64,000 nt of DNA, taken from NCBI RefSeq assembly GCF_004193775.1, contig NC_041016.1, positions 30,410,644 through 30,474,643 on the forward strand, in the 5' to 3' direction. The stretch comes from Glycine soja. Taxonomy: Eukaryota; Streptophyta; Magnoliopsida; Fabales; Fabaceae. Below the pieces are notes generated by a model. The model saw only the letters and a program-made list of their open reading frames with translations, had not been told where the DNA came from and did no database searches. The stretch's first letter is position 1, and each line of letters starts with the position of its first letter. Shown here one piece after another: positions 33,092 to 45,456 of this stretch. The translations under genes were made by a program, and so were the position numbers.

Positions 33092-33454
33092 CTGAAGAGA
33101 AAATGTATGTCAGAAAACTATTATCTACATACGCACTATTCTCTGTTTTTTTTTCTTTTTTTTATACCTACAGCACATTGATCGCCTAATACACTCCACA
33201 ACAAGTTCTTGTGTAATTCTATTCCAAAATAGAGTATATATCATCATCATATTATGTTGACCAATGACCACAAATGCAAGAAATTAAAAACTCAAATTGT
33301 GAGTAGAACGACTCATAGGATACCAACTATCCCAATCTCTAATGCAAGTATCATGATCCAGACAACGAAAAGAAGCCCAAAAAACATAGTGATTTATCTT
33401 ATGTTTCACCTTTTATGATTTATCATATTTTTTTATAAAAAATATCAACCTGTA

Positions 33455-33775
33455 TCTTTCAAGCATCAACATTGCTTGGAAAAGAAGAGCCAAGTCATAG
33501 TCAATCACAGGCAAATCAAGGGTGGCGGTGTCTTCACCTCAAATTGTAGAAAACAGGTGATGTTGCTCCACCCGTAATCATGATTTCATAAAAAAAAACA
33601 AAAACATACATATTTCATCAATATAAGGTAAAAAATAATTATGATTATCAAAACAATTAATCTTTAAAATTGCCACAAGTACAAAGCATCAACATTGGTT
33701 GGAAAAGAAGAGGCAAGTCATATCCAATCACAGGCAAATCAAGAGTGGATAAACTTCCACACAAACACCTATAAG
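33455..33775 (-). pseudogene. TauE/SafE-like exon fragments, unit 3
   Basis: This is the clearest copy: the minus strand reads EIMITGGATSPVFYNLR, a TGA, and then in another frame TLDLPVIDYDLALLFQAMLM, the signature region of plant TauE/SafE transporters. A second diverged copy (LPVIGYDLPLLFQPMLM) follows at about 33675-33775. Other exons of the family are missing. Confidence 0.65.
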
Positions 33776-34000
33776 AGAAGAAAATATGAAGATAAAGGCC
33801 AAGTGCATAAGTAGTTTTTAACTTCTGGGAGAAGCTCAATTCATTTTATCCTTTTTACTTTCACAATCTAGAAGTAATACCCTAATGACAGATTGGAAGA
33901 AAACGTAAATTATTGTAACAAATCATAAAACCTAACAACATTCCTTCATAACAAAAGACCTTAACTTTAATCAAAGTAACCTGAATGAGACTACTGGCCT

Positions 34001-34629
34001 ATTGAAAGTCTCTGATGATATCGGTATAACAATATTCTCAATGTTCGATCGAGATGCATAACAAATTCTAAACACAATAGCATCTGAACTCCTTCACACC
34101 CAAAATGTAAAATATGGCTTACATACCCCCAATATTGGATACCCTTTGCAAACACACTTTTAATTTTGAAATCAAGCTCACAACTTGAAGGAAGGATTTC
34201 AAACCTATACCATCTCAATGACTTTTATCCCACAAAATATCATTTAGCATGATCCTCTCCTCAAAGAAATTAAACAGGTAACCATATTTATAATTTATTT
34301 ACATTTTTGTCCACTAATTAATACTTTTATTAAAAAAGGAATCCACTTCACCACAACAAACAACATCAAATGAGTGAGATGGAGAACTAATTATAATTCA
34401 AAGCCCAAAGCTACAAGCATCCAACAAGTTAAAAGGTGCATCTTCATCATTTAATGAAGAAGTTTATCAAATCTCACAAAGTCCATTAAGAAAAGAGGCT
34501 AATAAACAAGTTGTCACAGGTCGAAGTCCAAAGCTACAAGCATCCGAGAAGTCAAAATATGCATCTTCATCATCAAATGAATTTTATTCAATCTCAAAAA
34601 GTTCATTAAGGAGAAAGACGAATAAATAA
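34001..34629 (+). pseudogene. RPA1-like (OB-fold) pseudogene, 3' part, unit 3
   Basis: OB-fold exon ending at 34277 before GTAACC, then the serine/lysine-rich tail to 34629. This copy alone keeps a CGA arginine codon in FDRDA, where the other copies read TGA, CAA or CCA. The following TAA stop is shared by all. Confidence 0.6.
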
Positions 34630-35301
34630 ATTGTTTTGACATCAAAGTTTAAAAAGAAGCACACAAAAGAAAACAAAATTCAACATCAGGTCACCAGCAA
34701 AAGGAAATAAATACAAAAAGTCTATTTAAATGAAAAAATTTCGATGTTTTATTCGCATCACTTTTATGTGCTTTATCATTATGATTGACTACTTTTCTTT
34801 CATTAAATATATATTTTTTAGTTATTTTATTATGTCAATTTCACTTTATTCTTATATTGTTCTTATAAATATTATACACAACACTTACTTCTATCTTCAC
34901 GTTAATCAACTTTAGTTCAGTGGTCAGCCTCTAATTTTGAAATATTTCCTTATAAATATAATGATAAAGAAAAAATATCTTAATTTCTATGTAATTTTTT
35001 TATCTCCTTTAACAAAAAATAATATAAAATATCATTGACGGTTATACTTTTAAATTTGATTTAGTAAATAAATAATTTATTCAAATATTTCTTTAATGAT
35101 TTACATATCTGCACAATGCGTGGATATTTGTCTAGTTTGAGTAACACTACTAGAAAGCGCACTTTTTACATCGGTCAAAAACGACATTCTACATCGGTGC
35201 TCAACCGATGTAGAATACGACGTCGTTGTTAGTGTTATGTTTCAACATCGTCCCAAAATCCACCGTTGTAGAAATATAACGTTTTCTACATTGGTCCTCA
35301 G

Positions 35302-36428
35302 TGATATGAACCCTCATGGCACAAGGGCTGACTTAGGATCGTCTAGGATTAAACCTTGATGGAAAATGCGGAAATTGATTAAGGAAAGGATGGAAAATAA
35401 GGTGGTTAATTTCGTGGGTCTTAATAAGGTGGTTTCTGGCATAAAATGGATGAATGGGATGGTAAAACGTAGGTTAAGTGGTGGCTGGACAGAAATATAG
35501 AAATGGCAATAACGGAAGCTACAGGGCTCCAAATGAGGTGATTCCAAAACGAGGTGAAAGGTCTCGTTTTGAAATTCAATTTAGGCTCAAGAATCACTTA
35601 ATTTGAGTGTGTAAAATGGGAGTTATGGTCACGAGATAATTTTGGGCAGAGGTGGATTTTCTGGAATTGTGGTTTGAAAGAACAAGGGTGGAGATGATAG
35701 GAAGGAAAGAATCACTCTTTCCAGCGAGGGCAACACACAAAGGTTGTGAAAGTCCTTTGATACAGCCAGGGTGTTCTTGAATCACTCAAGAATTTAGGAG
35801 AATCACTCTCACTAAGATAAAAGAGATAAACTCTAATTTTCTGAATAAAACTCAACTTGTGTTTATTGATAAAATGGTTCAGCTTATATAGAAGCTTTAC
35901 AGCAGATTTTAGTAATGACCCACTAACCTAGAATTAAAATAACTTAATGCCATTAACCTAGGGAATTAAAAAAAACTTAATGGCTGAGTGTAACTGAAAT
36001 TGTGGCAACCAAAAGTCACCCCCAACAGCCAACAAGTCAGCCACCATTTGGTCTCCCAAAAGGCTGATGCCTAGGTTGCCAATTGGGCCCTTATTACAAC
36101 TTGAACTAAACCTAACTAAAGCCCTTTTAATTGATTAACCCAAAACATATTTTTGGTCAGCCAACTTTACAAGGATTGGGCCATTATTTAGACAAACTAA
36201 ACACTCTAAAAATTGAGACAAAGTGGTGTCATTTAGTCCTCCTCCATTTGGGCCATGATACAACTCACAACCTTGGACTTTTCTCCTTGAAACTTGGGCT
36301 TGTATTCAAATAGTATGGACAATACTTGTTGAAGAGCTTCCTTGGCTTTCCTTGCTCTAGCCCTTGTCATAGGTCCTCCAAGTCCTTCAAGTGGATCCTT
36401 GCCCTTGCTCTTGGTCATGTCCTCATCA
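35302..36428 (-). mobile_element. Solo-LTR-like insertion inside the CACTA element
   Basis: The insertion interrupts a sequence that is continuous in unit 1 (GTCCTCAG|CCCACC). It starts TGATATGA and ends CCTCATCA, the TG...CA form of LTRs, flanked by CTCAG and ATCAG, a 5-bp target duplication with one change. The minus strand has TATATAAG at about 35886-35893 and an open frame at 36418-36233 reading GPMTRARARKAKEALQQV, typical of the end of a gypsy polyprotein. No second LTR or internal region is present, so a solo LTR of about 1.1 kb is the best reading. Confidence 0.65.
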
Positions 36429-37496
36429 ATCAGCCCACCACCGATGTAGAAATTACATCTTCTATGTCGGTCATCCCTTGGTAAACGATGTAGAATATGT
36501 CCGTTTCCACATCGGTGCTGATGCCAAGAATGATGTGGAAATATGTAGTTTCTAAGACGGTGCTGACGTTAAATGTTAAATGTTGAATTACCTACAAATA
36601 AATTTAGATAAATTAAATCAATATTACGATATTATCAATATTGCTAATAATCAATAAATATTATTATATAATATTAAAATCAATATTTATAATTAGAAAA
36701 CTATTTTATATCTTACTAATAATCAATAAATATTAGTAACATATAAAATAGTTTTCTAATTATAAATATTAATTTTAATATGAAAAGCTGCATACTTATA
36801 ATTATAATATTATGTAAGTAATAATCAACAAATATAATTAAACATTCATGAAACTAAGTATATAGTTGCTGATTGGATAAATACCATTGGTATGAATTTG
36901 AAGATAATTATATAAAAATCATCATTATCCTTTAAAAATCACACAATATACACAATATATTTCCATAAAGAAGAAACCACACAATATACACAAAGCACAT
37001 TATAATATTATGGTCTTCTAAGAAAACCAAAATTATGGGAGAGAGAGAGACCTGTATGTTCTATTTATATACTTTATTACTAAGTTTTTAAGTAACTTAT
37101 CATGAGAGCCATCTTAAATTAGATTCATATCATATAAACAAGCTAGTCAAACTAACTTAATTAGTACTATAATACATAGTTTTAATTATCGTAATCGGTT
37201 AGACATAACTAAAATCTTTTTCCTTAAAAAATACTAAAAACTTTAATCAAATAAATATTTTTAATTATAATAAAAATAAATCTCATAATAAATAACATGC
37301 AATAAAATGTGAAACTGTTCTCAATCCTTCCTACCATGTCATTTTCCCAAGTCTGATATATATCTACTACTTCCTAACAACTAAAAGAAATGGGAAATTT
37401 ACAAAGAAGCAAATTAAATTTTTTGTGTTAACGTCTCTCCCCTGATTTTAATGGTAATATGCTATAAAAATATTAAGAAAACCAATGTTCACTTAC

Positions 37497-37612
37497 CATT
37501 GAAAAGGTGAGACATCTGGGCAGCTCAAAAAAATATACTGTCCACTAGATTACTTAAATCCTTGTGGTTTAGACATGTGCAAGGCCAAGACATTTCCTGG
37601 GTACACTGCAAC
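37497..37612 (-). pseudogene. Captured RBOH exon fragment, unit 3
   Basis: Counterpart of 3667-3782, with both splice signals kept (ATTCAG and GTAAGT on the minus strand) and [19 protein letters not shown] residues. The frame change after SGQY is shared, so it arose before the duplication. Confidence 0.7.
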
Positions 37613-38591
37613 CTGAATTTTAAGAAGAAAATGTTAAAATTTTAGTATAAGGTCATTTAATACCAAAAATGAAATTAATTCAAAGAGAGAAGGTAAAATT
37701 TATCAAAGGAAATAACAAGGCATCAGAAAACTTATCTTCACTCTTTCCATTGTGTTCGAATCTTCTTCTTTGTTTAGCATAGGGTATCACTTTGTTGTCT
37801 TCAAATTCAACTTTAGCCCAGCCAATGTCATCTTGAATATATTCCTGAAATCAACCGCGTGCATAGGCAGATATTTAGCTTTCAGGCTATCTAAATGATT
37901 ATGTGAGATCATTTTTTTATTAACAAAATCATCCTAAATTTTGATTAATGTAAGATCAATTTCATGACCTATCTCATATCCTGTAAGACAAAATTCATGA
38001 CCTATCTCATATTTCCTAATATGTAGTTCAAAATAAGGATGAGGAGGTAGTTCATACCCCTACTAAATGTCATTCTTCCTCTTTGGAAAAATCTCAAACT
38101 ATTAACCCCAAATGACGCACAAAGCACTTCATGAATTCACTTTTATATTGCCAATATTTAAATAATCAATGTTCTTTTCTTATTTCTTACATAAAACATA
38201 TACCTTATCATCTCCAGCACATCACAAACAAGAAAAAAAAATCCTCCAAACCAGCAATTGCCAAGGGAGAGCTAGAAAAGCACTACAAGAAACGTCTTTT
38301 AAGGAGTCATGGATGTAACACTTATGTTATCTTTCTTGCCTGTGGCTCTATATAAATATAATACACACATTATCCGAATCTAAGATCACAATTACCAAGT
38401 TATTTAGTTGGCAACCAAATATATATTTCGTTTGAAATGTAAGCCTTGAAATCAAGGATGTCAAATATATATTCTGATATATTAATTCTCAGGATGGCTG
38501 CATTAGGTGGGCCCCATAGTTTAAAAAACCAAGCTTAAATATAATTGGTCACTTCAAATTAGTAACTTGAGTAGAGTCAAGGAAGGAACCA

Positions 38592-38664
38592 ACCTCTTCC
38601 AGCCTTTATTATCTACTACTGCTTGATACCTAATAGCATTGAATCCATAAGCAATTGCCACATC
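38592..38664 (-). pseudogene. Possible Phe-tRNA synthetase beta-chain exon, unit 3
   Basis: Same fragment as at 5266-5338 (DVAIAYGFNAI after CTATAG, minus strand). Tentative. Confidence 0.4.
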
Positions 38665-39452
38665 CTATAGATTAAAGAAAACCAAGAATAAAAAAGACAT
38701 GCTTTCTCAGTGAAATGTAGCTAGAAATACAATTCATGAGATTAAAGCAACTGCACATTATAGGGTAATATGAAGTGCAATATGTTTATACTGATAGAAT
38801 GTTTTTTTAAAAAATACTAAGATTGATACTAATAAAAATATTCAAGAGATTAAAACTAAATTTATTCATATTTACATGTAACCAGGCCACATTCAATTGC
38901 AGATTCATGTAACCAGTCCAGATTCAATTCAACTATATGTATCAAATTCCAAACGTGCCCGCTACCAAGATGTTGGTCTTAAAGAAGGCATGTGAAAAAT
39001 TAAGAATACAAAATAATATGTTCCTAAAGCAGAGAAAACAAAGGAGGGAATGAAACCAAAATTAATATATCAACTCAAAATTTCTCTACCATCAACCTAC
39101 ATATTCCATATATAGAACCAAGAAACACAAATGCCAAACTTGGTGTGGAGATTACCATCCTACTCCAAAACATAGGCACCACAAATCCAACAAAAAGACC
39201 ACAAACAAACAACAATAAACTTTGAAATTACAATCTCAGATTGTCATCATACCGTTCCAATATCATATCCACACTGACCTGCATATCTAAGTTTTGACCA
39301 AATTAAAAGTACAAAAATAAAAAATAACATTAACAAACTTTAAAAAAATTTAACAAACATGAAAATTTATAATTAAACGACGGTGTAATGTTTTTTGTGC
39401 ATATTATATTTATTTTTTAAATTTGAACAAACTATTAGGAATTGATACATAC

Positions 39453-39932
39453 TCTTTCATATTTTTGTTCTCTCTTAAGATTGGCTAAACCACCATAGAG
39501 AAGTGCACTGCCAAGAACCAAGAGAAGGTTTGAGAGAATGGAACCCAGAAGGGACAACCTCACAACATGAACTTTGTTCTGTTGAAGTGCTAATCATGCT
39601 ATGATCATCTCGGCTGCATTGCACATGCTGCATTCAGAAGCCCTCCAACTGAATTAACATCCACACAAACCAAAAACCAAATTGGTTAATTTTTTTTACC
39701 ATACACTATAATATGCAAAGTAAATCTCTGTGCATAATGAAATTTGGTTCTATAGTACCTGTTGGGCCGGTGAAATATGCAATTTGCCTTGAAGTTTTTG
39801 AGTACTAAGAATTAAAAAATAAGTTATAAACATATATAAAATTGTAGTGAGTCTATAGAGTTAGGAGATGACATGCAAACTTACTCAGTCAGGAAGCTAA
39901 CACGTTCAGCAAGCGGAGCAAGTCCAAGTAGG
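39453..39932 (-). pseudogene. Captured cation/proton exchanger (CAX) gene fragment, three exons
   Basis: Three minus-strand exons are in order with GT-AG introns: 39885-39932 (LLGLAPLAERVSFLTE), 39759-39787 (QIAYFTGPT across the junction) and 39453-39648 (VGGLLNA, then EMIIA, then [20 protein letters not shown] and [20 protein letters not shown]). They match consecutive exons of plant vacuolar Ca2+/H+ exchangers, including the acidic c-1 repeat (GNATEMIIA in the family). Here two extra bases break the frame at that motif, and a TGA follows MIIA. Introns are retained, so capture was at the DNA level. Units 1 and 2 lack the whole segment (about 39219-39955). Confidence 0.85.
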
Positions 39933-41056
39933 CTGAAAGCAAAAAAAAAGTAGGAAATGTAGCAAAAAAAATAAAAATGCGTCTCATTAAAATTACGAAT
40001 GGAATCTAGGATTAACTTCCAATTTTTCTTGCTATACCTGTACATGTAAAACAAACTTTAACAAGAATAGGAACTGTAGCGGGCTCGGATTCGCAAAGTG
40101 AAGCAGGCACTGAGTGCACTCCTGGTTTAGGGAATAGATCTGCTGCATGAAGGGGGTTTAGGGTACAGATCTGGCATTATTTCAGTGGCGGCGCGCGGTT
40201 GTGATAGTGTTTGGGTGATTGTGGTGTCAACGGTGGTAGCATGCGGAAGCGATGGTGTTTGGATGTTGGTGGTCGTGCGAATTTGGTGGTGTTGCGATGG
40301 TTGGAAGGTCGAAGATGAATGGAGGCGCCGACTGTTGATTACGGTAGATGTGGTTCAACAAAAAAGAAGATGAATACAAGCAAGAGGAAAATACCTTCTT
40401 CGGCGCCGTGATTTGAGAGTTATGAACATTTTTGCCGTGGAGTTCTCTCCATCTTGTTTTTCCCATAAATGAGTTTGGGACTTTTGGTTTATCTCTCAAT
40501 CTGGGAAAATCCTTCTCATCATTCTTGGAGATTTTGGGAAGAAGTCGAGGGCACGGGAAGCACAATGGACAAAGAAGTGGAATTCCAGCAGGCACGAGAA
40601 GCACAATGGAAGGAGAAGTGGAATTCCAGCAACCACTAGCAATAAAAATTTAATTTATTATTTAACTTAAAATTAAAGACGGTCAATAGTAAAGACTGTC
40701 TTAGTAATTATAAAAGCAAATACGGTTTTGCAAACACCGACGTAAACACTTTTAACAAATACGGGTTTTATATGACCGTCTTAAAAAAGTTATATTCAAT
40801 TTCAAAAATGCCATTACATATTTTCTACGTCGTTTTTTAAAAAATCGACTTAAATTTAACGATGTTAAAACATCTTTTTTTACTAGTGTAAACACGCAAT
40901 CACCGTTTGTTTTTGTGTATGACTGTTATTAATATAGTATTGAATGTCATTAATGTACTATTGATGTAAATTTATCATATGCTAAAGCTATCAAAATAAA
41001 CAAATTTATATTCTATACCTTCCCGGAGTAAAGACTAAGGGGATTTTTATATTATG

Positions 41057-41057
<1 letters not shown>

Positions 41058-41102
<45 letters not shown>
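41058..41102. repeat. (TA)n microsatellite, unit 3, right of CACTA
   Basis: About 45 bases of TA at the same site as 6999-7038. Confidence 0.95.
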
Positions 41103-41104
<2 letters not shown>

Positions 41105-41218
41105 TTTTAAGATTAAGAAAGCGAATTAGCTAAATTAAAATCTTTAACTAGTAAATTAAAAAAAATCAAACAAACAAGGAAAACAAAGAAGTTCAACAAA
41201 AAATATCAAATTATCAAC

Positions 41219-41304
41219 GGAAAGAGAGGGATTCGAACCATCGGTACAAAAATTTGTACAACGGATTAGCAATCTGACGCTTTAGTCCACTCAATCATCT
41301 CTCC
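41219..41304 (-). tRNA. trnS-GCU: Plastid-derived trnS-GCU, full length (NUPT), unit 3
   Basis: An 86-base minus-strand tRNA with both acceptor halves (GGAGAGA...TCTTTCC), D-arm, anticodon GCU and a long variable arm. Substitutions compared with unit 4 include one in the anticodon-stem side (CAGATTGCTAATCC) and one before the T-arm (CGATGGTTCG). It is nuclear plastid DNA; function is unlikely because plastid tRNA genes lack selection here. Confidence 0.75.
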
Positions 41305-43029
41305 CCAATTGAAAAATAAATTAATTTGTTTATGTTATATCACATAAACAAGAAGAGCAAAAAATGGAGCTTGATTTCTATTTGATTTCGATTCATTATT
41401 ATATTCTATATTCCTCTATTTTTTAGTTTCCTAAAAAAATATTTTACTTCATAAAATATTATTTATTTAATACACTTATCATAGAATAAAATTTAATAAT
41501 ATTATTAAATGTTCCTTAATTACTCATTTCTAATAATTTTACATTTTTCTAAGATACCGAAAAGATTTAAATAAAAAATACAAAATTAATCCCATGCACA
41601 ATTTTGTTTGCCTGTGCATCGTAGGGTCAAAACAGAGTTCAAATAAGTAAACATAACTATAATAAAATAAATGTTAAATAATAATATTCACGCTATAATC
41701 GAATGGAAAGGAAAGAAAAGATGTGGAAAACCATCAATAACAAACAAAAAATTGCCTGCTTGAAACAAAAAATGAAAAGGAACAAGAGTAAAAGGTTGAC
41801 TTCAAAAAGAAAAAATCTAAAATTTTCTTTCCTTTTAGACTTTTTCCTGAATTCAAAATTTAATTTTTTTTACTATTTTCATTTTGTTACTCCAAACAAG
41901 TCTTAAATGTATTTATGGAGAGAAAATATTAAAAGAGGGAAAGTAATAAATATGATAGCAAATGTAATAGATAAAATGAAAGACACAATAAATGTGCACT
42001 TCTAATGATTCTAAAAGGAAATTGTAGTTTGTCTTTTGCTGGTATAAACAGACACACGTCATTGCATTTTTACAGAATTGCTCAACACACATAAATTGAC
42101 CATTGGACCGAGAAGATAGGGTGCAATTGGACAACAAGAATCAGGGAAGAGAACCAACAAGATACTAGTCATATGAGAGCACACAGAGTAAGGGAAGGAA
42201 GAAGAGCTAAGGAGCATTTGAAGTACAAAGGTGAGTTTTTTAATTGTGTTTTTAATTTTCATTAGTGTTGCAACTGAGTTATCAATATTACAATTCAATT
42301 TGGGGACTTGTGGATCTATCACTTAGTAATCCAAATCTGAAACAATAAAGGGTTATTGTACCTAATGTTTGAAAATCATGGTGTTAAATTTGTAATATGT
42401 ATAAAAACACAGAGAGGGCATATGTATAATTATGTAATCAAGGGTAATTCTCAGTTTCAACTTTCAAAACTAAATATGACATCGATATGGGTGTGGGTGT
42501 CACAGAAATGGTTTCAAGCAAATCAAAATAGTTTATATGTAATTTGAGTAAAATGTAGGAGATATCATTGTATACATGATGGAAATGAAGGATGTTACTG
42601 TCTGTATTCATTTTCTTTGTATGTAGACCTATCTTCAGACGAAAAATTTAGGTAAGACACTTGATTTTTTTTTATTTTTTTTTACATGTGACCCTTATAA
42701 GTTAACGTCTATCATTCTTCATAAATATTGGTTAGTACAAAGATCAACCATACACATGGAGTATATTTTTTCTAGTTTACTGTAACAAACAAAAGTAGCT
42801 CATTTTTATTGTGACGTTTGATTTTATTGTCTGCAGGCTTCCACAATAGTAATTTTAAATCTTATAGAAAAACATATTATTTTGAAAATTGTTCTTTTAG
42901 CCAAATTTAAAAAATGATAGTAATACACATCTTAATCTACTTTTTAAAGAATGTTCTATTTTAAATTAAAATTTATCAAAAATTGAAAAACAATTTTAAA
43001 TATCACTTATTATTTAAAATAAAATTTAA

Positions 43030-43216
43030 TTAATACTCCTTCCGTCCCATATTAAGTATCATCTTAAATTTTCATTATTAAAATCAAGAAAAGTTAATTA
43101 ATAAATAGATGAGAGAGAATAATAATTTTATAAAATTAACCATATTATTCATATTACATTAATTGAAAACCTAAAGTAATACTTGTTAAGAATATTAGTG
43201 AAAATCATTTAAAAAA
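43030..43216. mobile_element. Stowaway-like MITE, truncated, unit 3
   Basis: It starts with TA and CTCCTTCCGTCCCATATTAAG, a plant mariner/Stowaway-type terminal repeat, and matches the left two-thirds of the element at 57275-57556. It is cut at the end of unit 3. Confidence 0.55.
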
Positions 43217-43321
43217 CGTCACGATAAAATTGAGCTACTTTTGTTTGTATACATGATGAAAATCATTAATTGAAAATCATGTAAAATGTAGGAGATATCA
43301 TTGTATACATGATGGAAATGA
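43217..43321. other. Patchwork junction at the end of unit 3
   Basis: About 32 bases (43215-43246) are a near-perfect reverse complement of 42787-42818, and 43281-43321 copies 42548-42588 in direct orientation. Short pieces of nearby DNA in both orientations at a breakpoint are typical of template-switching repair. Confidence 0.7.
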
Positions 43322-43599
43322 TTATTTACTAATAAAATTAAATTTCTGTGTTTGATCTTAATATTTGAAAACTTCTGTTTCATATTTTTATTAGTAGAAT
43401 GATTTCGTTAGCTGTTGACATGCTCAAGTCACCATATAATACGTCAAATATTAGATATGGCACTAGAGGTGTCACAACAGCCAATCAAAAGCACAAATTA
43501 ACCAACTAACTAGGCATGGCTACTAGCCTACGCTCAGCATCTTGCAAAACTGGAAGGACGACTAAAAATTCTTGAAGAAACCCAAATTCATACAAAATT

Positions 43600-44040
43600 A
43601 GAAATGAACAGTAAAAAATACGGTGATTACTTAATAAAAAATAATTTTAAAAATTATATAACAAAAATTGGAAGACAAAAGTGGATATCCCAAATTGTTA
43701 CAGATTATAGAAAATATATGTTCTTCTTATGTATTTTTAATATAAATATATATCTTGTGATCTCTCAAAGTTTATTGCGAGTTTTCTTATGGTTCAATAG
43801 GTTCTTTTACTTCTTTGTCATAACCGTTAAAAGTTTCCCGTCATTGAAGTATATATTAGTGAATGCTTTAAATGCTAATTTGGAAGCAGGTCTACTTTAG
43901 TTTCCTGCTTTTGTAGATGTCATTTTGTCTATGTCCACTTTCCCATGATTAGAAATGAACAGTTAAAAATACGATGATTACTTAATAAAAAATATTTTTA
44001 AAAATTATATAACAAAAATTGGAAGTCATAAGTGGACAAC
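43600..44040. repeat. Pair of about 90-bp direct repeats
   Basis: AGAAATGAACAGT...ATTGGAAG occurs at about 43600-43690 and again at about 43951-44040, about 350 bases apart. The stretch between them has a 98-codon frame with no family I recognise. This could be an insertion flanked by a large duplication, or a partial tandem copy. Confidence 0.6.
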
Positions 44041-45456
44041 TAAATTTTTGTAATAGGATTTTTTTCTTAAATAATAACTTTAAATGCTCATCACTAAATG
44101 CAAAATTATTTAATTCAACTGTTGAGTCACACGACACTATGAAAACGATAATATACATGAAATTTTGGATATATTATATACATTCGTAAATATATAATGT
44201 AATATTAGATATAGTATTACAATAGCATATTTTGAAATGCCTTTTTTAGGAAGATATTTTTAAATGCCTTAGTCCGTAAATTAATTAGTCAAAATTATTT
44301 TAACTTTATCTGTTACCTTTGCTTTGACATCATTTAGTTTCTGAAATTTAGGTCATTTTCTTTTGTATCTTTCAAATTTAAAATTATTTTTTAATTTAGT
44401 CTCTACTGATCTTTGATCATTTCGGTCCATCTTTACTTTGAGCCAAACAAAAAATAAAAAATTTATAATTTATGATAATTTTTTACCATCAGTATTTGAT
44501 ACTCTATTTTTTATTTTATAGTATGATTTTCTGACGATTAAAAATCATCAAGTCAATAAAAAAAATTAAAAAATCATTAATTACTTTTAAAGAGTCAAAA
44601 TTGTATTTTAAAATTTAAGATGGAAAATTAATTTTTTATCATGAAAAGTCACAACAAATTGTGAATAATACTTATTTTTTGTTTTGCTCATATTGTGTAG
44701 AGGGACTAAGAAGAATATTATGCGAATTCCAAATACTAAAAATATTTCAAATTTGGTTGATTGAAAAAAGATATCCAAATTTAAATTTAAAGGACTAAAA
44801 TATATTTAAAACAATTTTATTTTGAAATATTTTGTTGAGTTAAAAGTTCTTAAGTCTTAACATGTGGGTTAATTTTATATAACTATGAATAAATCCAAAA
44901 CTATTTAATATCTTATTTCTATATATTAAAACAAGTATATTACATACCTTTAATAACATGAAGTTAATAATCATTTAATTTTTAATGTTTAATTTTCCAA
45001 AACTTGAAGGCACAAATAAAAATACTGGATAGTAATATTCTGCTCTAACATACACTTGCTAAGTCAGTCTTTTAAGTTTTGTTGTATGATTTAAGGGAAG
45101 GGGCAGTCCAATATATATATAATATCAAACAGAAAAATTAGAGAAGAGAGGGTAAAAAGTAGTATATAAAGACTCTTAGAGAGAGAGAGAGAGAGAGAGA
45201 GAGAATGTAAGAGTAGAGAAACTTGTGCTATAAGGAAGGACTAGGACAGCATTTGAAGAACAAAGGCTAGTTCTTTAATCCTCGTACTTCGATTTCTTCG
45301 CTGTTAGCTTCAACGTATATTGCAAGTTTGAAGGACTAGAAAGTACTCTACTTCTAGTTTCTTTTTTGTTTCCCTGTATGCATTATTGTTTCGCTGCTTC
45401 AACTAGGAAACCCTTCTTCAAGTTGTTATTCTGTAATCAAACAAGAAATTCATCAA
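44041..45456. other. No gene seen; unique AT-rich sequence with a GA repeat
   Basis: This region has no counterpart elsewhere in the window. It holds a (GA)n run at 45179-45204 preceded by GTATATAAAG (about 45159). A TATA box followed by a GA/CT tract is a common plant promoter layout, and the strand and position could drive the pararetrovirus remnant downstream. I see no coding region. Confidence 0.4.

Larger units (their letters stand above)
35145..40888. mobile_element. CACTA element, unit 3 (longest copy)
   Basis: Left end CACTACTAG and right end TACTAGTG are both intact, flanked by TAA. At about 5.7 kb it contains everything seen in unit 1, except the 519-bp duplication and one palindrome arm. 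It also holds a solo-LTR-like insertion (35302-36428) and a CAX-like gene fragment (39453-39932). No transposase is seen. Confidence 0.88.
28078..43216 (+). repeat. Segmental duplication unit 3 (no FDM-like gene)
   Basis: It begins at the equivalent of about 12270 in unit 1. About 0.6 kb is missing at 28541 (joins the equivalents of 12725 and 13321). It carries the longest gypsy element, the longest CACTA element, a complete trnS insert and part of a MITE. Homology to unit 4 ends at 43216, upstream of where the FDM-like gene would start. Confidence 0.9.

Noticed and set aside
41219..41304. trnS-GCU as an active nuclear tRNA gene
   Set aside because: Sequence type is plastid, copies decay independently, and two of four copies are truncated.
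44270..44870. Possible retroelement coding region in AT-rich DNA
   Set aside because: No open frame longer than about 60 codons and no recognisable motif on either strand.
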